Assembly: GCA_015501585.1 (NCBI GenBank)
Contig: JADNRY010000824.1
Span: forward strand, 1-24,973
Direction: 5' to 3'
Length of the DNA stretch: 24,973 nt
From: Rhodocollybia butyracea
Taxonomy: Eukaryota; Basidiomycota; Agaricomycetes; Agaricales; Omphalotaceae
Position 1 is the stretch's first letter; every line of letters starts with the position of its first letter. Both the position numbers and the translations under genes were made by a program. The notes beneath the pieces were generated by a model. The model was not told the origin of the DNA. It searched no databases and saw only the letters and a program-made list of their open reading frames with translations. Of the stretch, positions 1-10,006 are shown one piece after another.

Positions 1-82
1 TATCGCCCATGCCATGGTCATGTTTAGCATTGAACGCAGCACAATGCAGATTGAGAAAGAAATCAGTTCAGAGTGTAGACAC

Positions 83-90
83 TATATAAA
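83..90 (+). promoter_or_regulatory. TATA-box-like motif upstream of the first gene
   Basis: TATATAAA stands about 340 nt before the proposed ATG at 426. The rest of 1-425 shows no coding signal I can support. The distance is long for a fungal core promoter unless the 5' UTR is long or spliced, so this is only a candidate. Confidence 0.2.
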
Positions 91-425
91 GTGTGTTACA
101 AGAGATAGGAATACGCGAAAGGAATACGGGGTACAGGAGAATCAAGGAGCGTGAATGTCCGAAGTTGGGCTAGGAAAATCTAAATGTGCCCTTCGTTAGG
201 CGGCTGAATGGATTTTGCTGGTTCCGGAGGTCCCCAGAAGGCGCGTACGGATAACCCTCCCCTCTGGGGTCACGAGTGCGCGAGGGTGCTGTCGGCGATA
301 TCGCGGTCTGTTTGCGGATGTGAATTACCTATTTCGCCAAAGAAGCTTCCCGATCGTTAAGTCATGCAGGGTTGAAGTTATTGATGAGTAATACTCTGAG
401 TCTTTTTTTCAACCACCAACAAAAG

Positions 426-3048
426 ATGTCGGATCCGGAGCTCGAACACCGCGCCATTTGCTTCAAGTCCCAGGGTGTCGACGTGGAAACAATTATTAAA
501 AATGCGAGAACCTATTCCGCAATTCAGAGCGAAGTTCGCTGCTCAGCTTGTGCTTCCTGTAAGCCGCAGATGACGTTGTGTCATAGATCCAGCAACTCCC
601 TCGTTTGCAGCGTTTGTGCTAGCCACAAACGGCGGTGTGATTTTTCCACCCTCCTTCGATTTTGTGCCTACGCTTTTATGCAGAACATTCCAATTTCTAC
701 CGCCGTAGAACGCTTGCAGACACAGAACGTAGGATACAAGTTCCCTTCTGAACTGTATAAGCGCTCATTGGAAGTTCTGGAGGAGCGTAATTCGGCACCA
801 GCGGTATTGCTGGCCATCCACTCCGAGAGGGAGAAGTTGTTTCCGGAGGCTGCGGAAGACAGGAAAAGGTTGGCAGCAGTGATAGCGGAGAGCAGGGGTG
901 CGGGTTCGTCGATATCGACGCCCATGGAGAAAAGCAAAGATAAGAGGACGAGCGGGAAAAAAAGGCTAAGCTGGGGAAAGGGGAACCACGGGTTTCTTTA
1001 CCGATGATTCCTTCCCTCAAGCTCGTTATCCCCGCTATATCTAAACCTCCTACCCCTCCTTCTTCCTCTCCATTAACTGTCCCGATCGTAGACTCATTCC
1101 CTCCCACTTCTTCAAAAAAGCGTGCCGCTCCTGCCGATAACGGTCGTGCGGTTCGTCAGCGTGTGGAATCCCCTCCTCCAACGCCAGTACCGACGGTTCC
1201 TCTTCGATCCCCTGCTCATAGTAATCTTCCAACACTCCCGATTCTTCTTTGCCACCCCAAGGGTCAACTGTGAGCAAAATTGCAGCCGTCCCTGCGGAGG
1301 AAACCGTACAAGTGAGGCGTTCTATATGACCGCGAATTCGCTGTTGCTAACGCTAGACCTTATAGAAACTGATTTTCCGATTGATGGCTGAAGGCCACGA
1401 ACTGGACGAGAAGACTTTCTGGGCGAAGCTCATGAATACCCACCAGCAAATCGTGGCGAAATTGAACGCTGAGGAGACGAGGTCTCGTGGTTATACGGAG
1501 GAAATCGCTCGATTGCGGTCCGACCTTGACTCGCTGGCAACTAGGAATGCGTGCCTTCAGGCAGAAGTCAACGTGGAGCGGGCTCGTGCAGATATGCTCG
1601 CAACTCAAGTCCAGGCATTGGGAGAGTCGTCTGCCAAAGTTACTGACGAATTCCGGGCAGCTATGGATAGGACGAAGGAGCTTGAAATGAAGCTTGCTGA
1701 GCGTGAGCCCCCGCCGAGTAATCCCCCTTCTACGGCGAAGTTGCAACAGGTGCGAATCAATTCACGGGAATGGTCCCTGCTTTTGGCTGATTGTTTTACT
1801 TTTCCAGACCATCCAGCTCCTTCAACGAACCATTTCCAAGTTGCAAACGAATTGGGTACCGTCAATCGCTCTTTTACTGGCCTGTCTTCCCGGTACAGCG
1901 AACTTCTACGCCGTAACGACTATGTCGTGGACAACAACCGTATCCTCTTTCGAGACTCTACTGAGCTCCAGACGCAGCTAGCGGAGAAGAAACGCGAGAT
2001 AGATATGTTAGGTTCCCTGTTGGTGCAGGCCGTGGGTGAGGCTTTGAGTCCAGTGGTCGAGGAACTTCAGGCGGATAGGAGGCACCTGCAGCAGGAGCGC
2101 AAGATAGCTCTGGAGTTTGCATCCATGCTCCGTCAGCTGAACCTTACCGACTTCGTATGGCGCTTCCAACAGCAGGTTGCCGAGCCGCTTTTCCGAATCT
2201 ACAACTTAATTCGAACTTCTTCTAGCGATATGGCGACTTCTCCGTTATTCCGAGAGGCTCGTTCAGTTCTTGCTATCGCCATTCCCACTGTTACCAACGC
2301 TGCTACCCGTGCCCAAGTTGCTCTTCGTACGGTGTTGGAGGATTTTGATTCCCAGTTCCCCGAGGTTCGGAGTCTTCTGGAGCGTAGCTTGAGTAGGCGG
2401 ATGGTGCATACCCTATCTCGTAATTCTGGGTTTGAGTCCATTATCTCCGCCTCGGAACCAGTGTTCGATTATGACAGGATAATCCGCTATGGGGATGTGG
2501 TGGAATTGGGTGCCGAGCTTTTCCCTTTAGAGACGTTAAGGGACACTCAAAACCCTTCTTTGCGGGAAGCAATCCGTTCCCTCCTGTCGAAACTGCAGAT
2601 CGAGTCCTATACTCCCGCCTCGCCTCCTCCATCGCCTCAACCCCACCTGTCTCGCCCAGCAGGTATTCCCCTATCGCCACTCCATCGCCCTCGCTTCCTA
2701 CGTCTGCCGTTGCTTTACCTGTCCTCCAACATCCGCCCGAGGCAATGGAAGAGATTCGAATACATGAGCAACGAACAGATTTTTGGTTTCAACCCAACCG
2801 TTGAAGAGGGTGAGGTCGACGAAGAAGAAGATGACGGTGAAGGCGACCGATCCAGTGGCATGCTGACCACAGCCGCTGTGGATAACGCGAGTGCTACGGT
2901 ATCGGAGGTGTCAACGGAACTGGTATCGACTGCTACTGAAGTGACTCGTGATATCGTGTCCCCGTCATTTGTACCAATCCCCGAAATCCATTGTTTCTTC
3001 CTTCTAGCGAAGCCAGTTCCACAGGTGGTACCTTGTGAATCGTCGTGA
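426..3048 (+). CDS. Cys-cluster plus coiled-coil protein, unrecognised family, frame broken by small indels
   Basis: I do not recognise the family. The ATG at 426 is preferred over 372 because the inverted paralogue starts with the same MS-[DE]-PE..HRA-[IL]-CF motif. Residues about 37-75 hold six cysteines spaced C-x2-C-x9-C-x8-C-x2-C-x6-C followed by DF, like a GAL4 Zn2Cys6 cluster but with a longer first loop. A Pro/Ser-rich basic linker follows, then a coiled coil (about 1430-2200), a conserved helical block, and an acidic tail (EEGEVDEEEDDGEGD). Proposed introns are 1312-1365 (GTGAGG, GCTAAC branch, TATAG) and 1750-1807 (GTGCGA, GGCTGAT, CCAG); the second is at the same place in the paralogue. 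The frame needs one extra base in the A7 run 957-963, one near 1240, one near 1850 and one at 2668-2671, and one fewer in the T5 run 2780-2784. Either a recent pseudogene or assembly errors. A DNA-binding or regulatory role is only inference from the Cys cluster. Confidence 0.6.
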
Positions 3049-3889
3049 CGGGATGAAAGGAGAATATTCGTTACTGTACCTGTATCTAATTGCTTTTTTG
3101 TATTCCGTAGTATATAGAAAGTCTATATGAGAAAGTCGTGAGTTCGTGTTTTGCATTGGGAGAAAGTCTTGTGTAAATAGAGAATTGAGAAATAGAAATA
3201 GAAAAGGAGACGGTGTTGGAACCGCCGTCCCAGTGCTTGTCGGAGTTGTATCCATTCGGTAAGAGACGAGAAACAGATAAAGTACGAGGTAGAAAAAGTT
3301 TCTTTAGGCGTAGTTGTATTCGCCCATGCGAAGTGTCGACAAGGAACAGGTGAAAAGAAAGTTGGAGCGTAGTAGGTCTGGTTGCAACGACCTCGTTCGC
3401 GTAGGAAGCCTCGGCGATTTGCATGCGACTATGAGGGTCATCACGGTCACGGTTACACTTGAGCTCGCGGGCCTGCACAGCCGCACCATTAGGCCAGTCG
3501 ACCTCTCTGTGAGCATCCCTATCACCTCTTCTTCAAGAGGCGAAGGACTTCGTTCTAAACTTTGTTGCCAGGGTCCGCTTACCTTATTCCCTCTTCCGCC
3601 CAACTCGCAGTTCCCTCTACCTTTTTGTCTTCACTTCCGACCTATTTCTCTGCTCGTTTATCGCTTCTTAAATGCTAATCGCTAGTCTATACTTTGTCTA
3701 CACTACGGCCCCAGATTGACTGCGCGGATCTTTTCGTCCTGAGTCGGTGAACTTTGCGGGGCCTTTGTGGAGAAAGGCTTTTGTACCAGCCACAACGTAG
3801 AACAAAGCTATGTATGGATGGAATATTGAATGGGCCAGCAATGGTACGAGTACGTAACTAAGAAATCCTTTGCGGGCGAAAAACCGGGT
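3049..3889. other. Gene-free stretch downstream of the first gene
   Basis: Open frames on both strands around 3086-3685 overlap each other. None has a recognisable motif, splice structure or paralogue in the window. I see no repeat, RNA gene or terminator that can be defended here. Confidence 0.4.
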
Positions 3890-3890
3890 C

Positions 3891-4046
3891 GATTAGAGTT
3901 ATCCTGATATCTCGCAGACTACGAAAGTGGTACGATTGTGAGTGAAAAGACTTTACAGAATCGCTTTGTTAGCCCTTGAAGCTGAAGCTGGAGATAAATC
4001 AGACGAAGAGTACCCCGCTGGCGACCAACGGGACAATCCCCAATCC
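3891..4046 (+). repeat. Dispersed repeat R1, copy 1
   Basis: This is a diverged direct repeat of 9848-10006. Shared landmarks in the same order are ATTAGA..TA..CTTGATATCTSC-like sequence, GAAAAGAC(T/A)TTACAGAAT, GAAGCTGGAGAT and CCCCAATCC, with length differences between them. It directly precedes repeat R2 here, but not in the second locus. A decayed transposon is the simplest reading; no terminal structure is visible. Confidence 0.5.
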
Positions 4047-4109
4047 ACCCCTTGTGAACAAGCACAAGAAACAGAAGAGGCGCGCAATATCAGCCATGAT
4101 AGAAAAATA

Positions 4110-4216
4110 GCAGTGAAAGTAGTATATAGGACTTTGACTCTTTGTACAACAGCCAAAGCAAAGTAAAAGCCCTTTTCGCTGTCGTTCAGAATAGTCCTTT
4201 ATCGCCGACGTCCGCG
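4110..4216 (+). repeat. Dispersed repeat R2, copy 1
   Basis: Direct repeat of 7824-8028. Both copies contain GAAAGTRGTATATAGGACT, CTTTGACTCTTTGT, an AAGTAAARGCCCTTTT segment and TCCTTTATCGCCG in the same order. The second copy is longer through an AT-rich insert and a duplicated internal unit. Confidence 0.65.
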
Positions 4217-4333
4217 ACATCACAGCAAGATCAATGTTTCTTGCTCAACATTTCAGGTTATTTCTTGAAATTGATCCGTGTTAACTAAGTACATATCATT
4301 ACACTACGAATACAATAATTCGCTATTTTGCTC

Positions 4334-4356
4334 TTGAGCTTGAGCTTGAGCTTGAA
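4334..4356 (+). repeat. TTGAGC hexanucleotide microsatellite
   Basis: About four units of TTGAGC in tandem, ending in TTGAAC, directly at the edge of repeat R3. A similar TTGAGT/TTGAAT run lies at 24169-24187. Confidence 0.7.
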
Positions 4357-4450
4357 CACTCAGGAAGAAGTGGAAAATCTAAATCACATGCCAGACAGGA
4401 AAATATACAGTCTGTCATCAAGGTGGGTCTACCAAATTTGGATGCTGTAT
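4353..4450 (+). repeat. Dispersed repeat R3, copy 1 (inverted copy at 9660-9759)
   Basis: About 95 bp matches the reverse complement of 9660-9759 closely, including TCAGGAAGAA, TGGAAAATCT, GCCAGACAGGAAAAT and a long match GTCATCAAGGTGGGTCTACC. The two loci are 5.2 kb apart in opposite orientation. Confidence 0.8.
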
Positions 4451-4544
4451 GTGTTTATTTTTTTTGTGGAACGTTTGCCCATATGCTTTCGTTGCTATGG
4501 CCTCATGGCACCACACATTCAATTTCTTCTACGACCTCTGGTGG

Positions 4545-6203
4545 ACGGGTTTCCAACAGGGGAATAGCTGATGGGCAAATCAGCTGGGTACGAGGCAATG
4601 GACGAAGGTGTAGCGGGAGTATAGGCCGCGATCTCCAGGTCGAATAGGAGTGACCGAATTGCGTTGCGCAAAGAAAGATTCCCTCAGCGTCTCTAACGGA
4701 AACAGCTCATCAACATCACCGTCTCCATATCGGACTACCTTGTCATAATCAAACACCGGCTCCATAGTGGCGAAGATCCTAAGTTCCAGCAAACTCTTAA
4801 CCTCTGGGAACTGCATATCAAAATCCTCCAGCACTGCGCGAAGGGCAATTTGGGCGCAAGTAGCGGCATTGGTAACGGAAGGTATGGCGACAAGGGGGAA
4901 GCGCAAGCCGTCATATCACTGGAAGGAGATGTTCGCATAATGTTATGGGTCTTGAAGCTTGAAGAGCGGTTTGGGAACCTGCTCCTGGAAGCGCCGCATG
5001 AAATTAGTAAGATCAAGCTGGCGAAGGATGGATGCAAACTCTAGAGCCATGCTCTCCAGGAGACGTTTCCGATCCACCTGCATCTTGTCAACCAATGATG
5101 TCGGACTCTCATTTGCTGAGTTCACCATTAACCTGCCTCAGCCTCACGCTCCTTTTCTGCCAACTCAGAAAAATCACTGAAGAGAACACAATTGACATCC
5201 ACAACATAGTCATTGTGTTGCAAAAGCTTTCAATGATTAGCAGAGAGTGAAAGAGGAATTGACGCTGCTCAACTCCGTCCGCAATTCAGCGATGGTCTGC
5301 TGAGTCTAATGGCCTGACGAGAAGACAACAAGTCAACGGAACCCTCATTGGAACGGCGAGAAAGTCACCTGTCGCAATTTCGCATCGACAGGAGTTGCAT
5401 CCGCCGGGGCAAACCGCTCATCTAATTTCGCTTCGAGCTCCCTGCTTACAATCAGGTATTTGTTAGTGGCCTTCGAAGACCACCTTTCCAGAGCCTGAAC
5501 TCGAGCTTCGAGCATATCCGCACGAGCCAGTTCCACGTTCACTTCCGCTTGTAAGCCCGCATACGTACTGGCAGCCCACTGCAGACCCCCTCGCGTCCGA
5601 TTCACCTCTTCCTCAAGACCATGGGACCTTGACTCTTCTGCTCTCAGTTGGACCACACTTCTCCGGTAGAGGTTAACACGCGCTGACTCAATGGTATATT
5701 TCCGTAGTTCTCGGTAGGATCCAGGTTCGAGTCCTGGTTGGACTGTACCTATACACGCGTAACTTGATTCGTTTTTGCAGTGACTCAAAGTAATTTTTTA
5801 TGCGAGCTATGAAATGGGTCGCTGAGCTGTGTTTCTTAAAGGCTAACAGCGCCTGTGTGTATAATTCGGACAGGAACTCGACGCTCGTAGCCAACATCGA
5901 CCTACTGCAGACGACTGATAGAACTGGATACCGATATGTTCTGTAGGTGAGCATATGCACAGAAACGGAGCAGAGTGGTGAAATCGCAGGTCCGTTTGCG
6001 ACTAGAACAGGGGGTGCAAGCAAGTGAGTTGGTGGATCGGCGACACATGACAGGGAGCTTTTGTGAAGCACAAAGAGAACACCGAACGTATTGCCTGATT
6101 TCTTCAAACACCCGGGAATGTTCAACAATATTTGCCATATCGACGCTCTGCGACCTGAAGCTGAAGCGCTGAAGCACAAGGCACGGTGCTCAGGTTCAGA
6201 CAT
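4545..6203 (-). pseudogene. Decayed inverted paralogue of the 426-3048 gene
   Basis: Read on the minus strand, segments match the first gene in order. The start MSEPEHRALCF is at 6203. The six-cysteine cluster follows (C-x2-C-x8-C-x8-C-x2-C-x6-C, then DFTTLLRFCAYA) at about 6070-5930, and an FLSELY block near 5860. The coiled coil (LQAEVNVELARADML) is at 5680-5345, an intron at 5306-5368, the ALEFASILRQLDLTNF block near 5030, and ELFPLETLRE near 4700. The match fades in the Pro-rich part near 4550. Frames change several times, the coiled coil has stops (for example after SSVNSSFTLC), and the region equal to about 860-1430 of copy 1 is missing, replaced by a tRNA-like insert. The conserved intron supports the gene model of copy 1. 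It is not functional as it stands. Confidence 0.8.
5683..5752 (+). other. tRNA-like insert flanked by a 7-bp direct repeat
   Basis: Positions 5721-5737 form a perfect tRNA T-arm: stem CCAGG/CCTGG with loop TTCGAGT, containing the RNA polymerase III B-box GGTTCGAGTCC. An A-box-like CTCAATGG lies at 5687-5694. The acceptor and D stems do not pair properly, so this is not a complete tRNA gene. The 70 nt are bracketed by ACACGCG at 5676-5682 and 5753-5759, which looks like a target-site duplication. It could be a truncated SINE or a captured tRNA fragment. Confidence 0.45.
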
Positions 6204-7823
6204 TTTCAGGTCTCTAAGCTGTTCCTCGAGGACTCGGAGGGGGTGATATCATGCCCTGTACATTTTACTTCTACCTCAGCCTTTGAGGGATGTCGTCATC
6301 CACCCGCCTTCGTGACCCGGTGGCTACATAACATATCTCCTTTCACTGCTCTAGATGTAGTGCCTACTTCCGCTTACCTTCCCGCAGATGCGCCTTGTTC
6401 CACCTACTGTATTTCTTACCGTATCCTTAGACTCTCTGTGCATAGAATTGTTATACAAAACACACTCCCGTATCTCGACTCGACTCATCTCTCTTTCTGA
6501 TCTATCTCTTTCGGATGGTCAGCGCTTTAGCATCCGCCTACCATTCAATGCGCCTTTTATCGATTTCACAACACCTTTGCGCAGAGTTCGAGTTCTACTC
6601 TATACACTCGTATAAGCCTAGAACAGGCCCCTCTGATGGATCGCGGCTTGACGATGTCAGCCTCTTAAGAGCTTAAGGGTTTGGTTACCAGGTTAACACT
6701 CGTATCGGATATTTCGTCTAGATCTATGTCTAACGTCTGATCTTGACGTCGGATACCATCCGCCGCTCTTAACTGAGGTAGCAACTCCCAAAACCCATAC
6801 TCTGAGGATGCGCCTAGACACTGCTACTGAAGTGAACCTCTGGATGATTGAGGTTTCTTTCCCTTTGCAACTTCAACAAGGTAAATGCAATTGCTATTAT
6901 GAAATCCTTAGCACAAGACAACTGTGAATCCAGATCAAAATGGAATGCTCTGCAAATCTTTTAATGTACGCTCTTTCCAATTTTTAATTTCAGTTTCACA
7001 ACACATAAACCCTTCACTATACCTTTTCTCTGCGTGAAGCCAAATGTACACCTCAGCACATCGATCTCCAATCGTGCGCTGGTCTTGATTATCATGACCT
7101 TCGCGTAGAACAGCGGTATAGCCACAGGGACCAAATAGCTGCACTTGGAGATGAGGCTTAACTTCACTATTCCACAACGAACATCCACTATGCTTGTCGA
7201 GATCTTTATAGCATGATAATAGAGCCCATATCCAACGTTCTCGGTAATCTGCCTGTACGATGCTTCGTTAGCTCAATGCAGGATGGTTTCTATCAGTCCT
7301 CACCCATTTCTTGAAGAGGGTATAAGGCAATGAAGACGAAATCTTGTTCAGCGGAAGGTGGACAAGGTATGGAGCTACAGCAGCTACAAGAGGAGCGTGG
7401 TTATGCTGTCCTCCCAGCTCAAGGATCTCCAATTGATGTAGATGAATGTGCTTGCTAACAACGCATGAGTCAATGACTATTGACTATAAATCAATTTTTT
7501 GACTCACTGGAATTGCCCTAGACATATCTCAAGGGCTTGGTGCATTCCCCATTTTGTTGAGTCCGTCAAATTCATGAGAAGACGATTATACACAAGCTGA
7601 AAATATCTCAATTTCAGCCTTTCATGAAAATATTCATCAGAGAGCCAGTGAAAGCAGTTACCTAGTTTTCTTTGTGAATACGAAGATTACGTGATCTACC
7701 GAACAAAAGGCAATATCCCCTGCAGAAACTGAAATTTTTGATATTCAGCGCTGGACATTTAATGAATGAATATACTTGCAGCGTGGACTTTGAGTACTTT
7801 GAGTATTGGAGTCGAGCATGGCT
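6204..7823. other. Gene-free stretch
   Basis: Only short, overlapping open frames occur, with no motif or splice structure I can support. The sequence upstream of the pseudogene start does not visibly resemble the upstream region of its paralogue, so the duplication did not obviously include a shared promoter. Confidence 0.35.
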
Positions 7824-8028
7824 AGCAGCGAAAGTGGTATATAGGACTAGGTATATATACCATTTTTCAGGACTTTGACTCTTTGTGCATGCCCGGAAAG
7901 CGAAGTAAAGGCCCTTTTGTACTGCCACAGCGGAGTAATAAGTAAAGGCCCTTTGTACATCCAAAGCAGAGTAAGTAATATTAGTACCTCGTTCGGAGCG
8001 GTCCTTTATCGCCGTAGCGACGATCCGG
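7824..8028 (+). repeat. Dispersed repeat R2, copy 2, with internal duplications
   Basis: Same order of blocks as 4110-4216, but enlarged. An AT-rich insert around 7848-7875 contains GGTATATATACC, a perfect 12-bp palindrome. The AAGTAAAGGCCCTTT..GTAC unit is present twice (about 7905 and 7942), each time near an AGCNGAGTAA motif. Confidence 0.65.
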
Positions 8029-8284
8029 CAGTAATGCAGTCGATCAACGCTAGCATAGATGTATAAGTAAAGTGCGAATTAAAATGAGCCTTTAGGTGCT
8101 CTAGTCTAAACTGTCGTGGTACTAGTAGATCGCTGACACTCTGTTAGGGAGTGTACTCCGTACGCTACTTATGATGATACACTCAGCTTTGCCGTCTCCT
8201 TTTCTATACTGCCGATGCTTGCTATATACTATGCAGCTGGTAGTTTGGTTCCGTGGCCAGCGCGCCTAACACTCCCGAGCCTAC

Positions 8285-8297
8285 TTATATATATATA
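8285..8297 (+). repeat. Short TA dinucleotide run
   Basis: A run of about six TA units inside gene-free DNA. The flanks (8029-8730) show no gene that I can support. Confidence 0.6.
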
Positions 8298-8730
8298 GTA
8301 GCCAACAGTTTAACTTACGCACTCAATATAGTTGCTCTACGATCAACTGAGTGAACTTACGCTTACACACTCTTGGTCTCGTTGCTCTTCTGCTCTCTGA
8401 GATGCGCACAGACCACCAATTTGCCGAATGAACTCTCCACGAAGGCCCCTCACTCGTGCTCCCTCCCAATCTATCTCGACTTCACTCTCTGTGCGGGACG
8501 TATTCTGACAAGTAAACACAAGTAAACGTATCATTACTGCCACCAAGATAGACAGAAAAAACAACTCACAGAAACATTAATTAAGCGTTCAACGTTCAGC
8601 CTTAACTGCATCCATTACTGCATCCGCTTCTTGAGCGCTCCTTTGCTACCTCCCTGCAATACCATTTATCTTATTGGTCCTTCCTCATCGATACTTCCTT
8701 AGTATGAGTGATAACGCCCCCCCAAGGATG

Positions 8731-8826
8731 GCTGCAGTTCGGCCTCGAAGTTGGCGACCCTTACGACTTCCCCAGCCCTCGACGAAGTTTGCGTGTGAGA
8801 TACCATGCCCTCTGTGCAATTTTTTT
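8731..8826 (+). repeat. Direct repeat R4, copy 1
   Basis: Matches 9439-9526 in the same orientation: GCAGTTCGGCCTCGAAGTTG, CTCGACGAAGTTTGCRTGTG and ATACCATGCCCTC are shared. On the minus strand both could encode a tail reading VANFEAELQ or IANFEAELQ, so the repeat may be the duplicated 3' end of the gene fragment at 8761-9284. Confidence 0.75.
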
Positions 8827-9284
8827 TAGTACGTCGAAAACATACACTTCCCAAGAGGGGTTGTAGTTGAAGTCACGTCGGAGGAGGGCATCGCCTTCGC
8901 CTTCTGTTCCCTGTGGCAGAGCCGCCATTCTCTCGGGGTAGAGGGCCTCAGCCGCGTAGCGTTCGCTCCACGGACCACCAGACGCGTGAAAGCGTCTTAA
9001 GAAGGGCCCGACTGTAGTCACTTGAAGGCGGATTGTAGCCATCCCGGAGATCTTCCGAAGGCGCGGCAACGACTGGGGAAAGAAGTTCCTAGACGAAAGC
9101 TATGAGCAGTGTTTTCGGTTAGTTGAGCAGCATTTGTGCAGTAACCGATTAACAGGTCGAGATCATGAACGACAAAACGGATGCGGGTGGGCGGATTCAA
9201 GTGTCCTTTCCATTTTTTTATCTGCCGAATCGTTTGAGACGATTGGCCCCCACGGACCTCATCGGTAATTGCTAAGTAACTCAA
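8761..9284 (-). pseudogene. Broken unrecognised protein gene, minus strand
   Basis: Two overlapping minus-strand frames look coding and appear to continue each other. The upstream one (9284 to about 9040) includes PPTRIRFVVHDLDLLIGY. The downstream one (about 9060 to 8761) includes WSERYAAEALYPERMAALP and NPSWEVYVFDVL. They overlap near 9018-9069 in different frames, so a frameshift or an unseen intron separates them. No ATG is convincing, because the upstream frame opens with a TTG. I do not recognise the protein. A second copy of the 3' end lies at 9439-9526, and a hairpin element sits just 5' of the fragment. Confidence 0.35.
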
Positions 9285-9294
9285 TAACCTGTGA

Positions 9295-9373
9295 CAGTTC
9301 CCTCTATGAGGTTGGTAATTGGCGATCCTCTATCGAGGTTTCTTATCTAAGGTCAACCTCATAGAGGGACTGC
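9295..9373. repeat. Short hairpin element with 15-bp perfect inverted ends
   Basis: CCCTCTATGAGGTTG at 9300-9314 is exactly complementary to CAACCTCATAGAGGG at 9353-9367, and CAGT/ACTG extend both ends with one bulge. A third related unit, CCTCTATCGAGG, lies in the loop at 9328-9339. The size and shape fit a miniature inverted-repeat element or a transcribed stem-loop. No clear target duplication is visible. Confidence 0.6.
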
Positions 9374-9438
9374 TTTAGGCCTAACCCCACCTCTTCTCGG
9401 CAAAGCTGGCTCCCCTCTTCAGATTGATCATCCGACAC

Positions 9439-9526
9439 TTGCAGTTCGGCCTCGAAGTTGGCGATTTCGCCGACCTCGACGAAGTTTGCATGTGAAATAC
9501 CATGCCCTCCGCGCAATTTTTCTCAA
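9439..9526 (+). repeat. Direct repeat R4, copy 2
   Basis: Second copy of 8731-8826, with a more open minus-strand frame (HANFVEVGEIANFEAELQ). It stands alone, without the upstream part of the gene, so it is probably a duplicated fragment. Confidence 0.7.
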
Positions 9527-9659
9527 AACATGGTCTCGCGGATCACTTTCATTTTGCAGTTCTAGAAAGAACCCACTCGAATCTCATACATTGACAGACG
9601 ATACTTTAAGTAAGATAAGATAACGATCATTAATCATGCCGAGAAACGGCCAAACAGGC

Positions 9660-9759
9660 ACAGCATTCAAATTTGGTAGACCCACCTTGATGACGCATTG
9701 GTAAATTTTCCTGTCTGGCACGTGGTTCAGATTTTCCACTTTCTTCCTGAACGTTCAAC
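9660..9759 (-). repeat. Dispersed repeat R3, copy 2 (inverted relative to 4353-4450)
   Basis: Reverse complement of copy 1 with a few substitutions and small indels. It ends in AACGTTGAACGTTCAGG on the minus strand where copy 1 has the TTGAGC microsatellite. Confidence 0.8.
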
Positions 9760-9847
9760 GTTGCAACAGTTATATAGCATCCAACATGAATGAATTTATA
9801 ACAAATAAGGTGAAATGTAGAGCAAGAAACGCACCGCCATTGACGTC

Positions 9848-10006
9848 CATTAGAATTAGCTTGATATCTGCTATACGATACGATAGGTCCCCAACTATAC
9901 GTTGCAACGGAAAAGACATTACATTACAGAATAGCTTTGAAGCTGGAGATGAATGGCACCTAGCACTGGTAATCAACAAGATATGGTATCTCTAATTCCC
10001 CAATCC
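9848..10006 (+). repeat. Dispersed repeat R1, copy 2
   Basis: Same landmark order as 3891-4046 but not followed by R2. The flanking arrangement therefore differs between the two loci. Confidence 0.5.

Noticed and set aside
697..1107. Minus-strand open frames over the first gene
   Set aside because: They are antisense shadows of the Cys-cluster and Pro-rich coding regions. They lack motifs and are not conserved in the paralogue.
1750..1807. Reading the 1381-3048 frame straight through as protein
   Set aside because: This segment has perfect intron signals, and the paralogue has an intron at the same place (5306-5368). The open frame through it arises because a 58-nt intron plus one missing base keeps the frame.
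5645..5745. Complete tRNA gene
   Set aside because: Only the T-arm is perfect. Acceptor strand 5738-5744 has no matching partner upstream, and the D and anticodon stems have mismatches.
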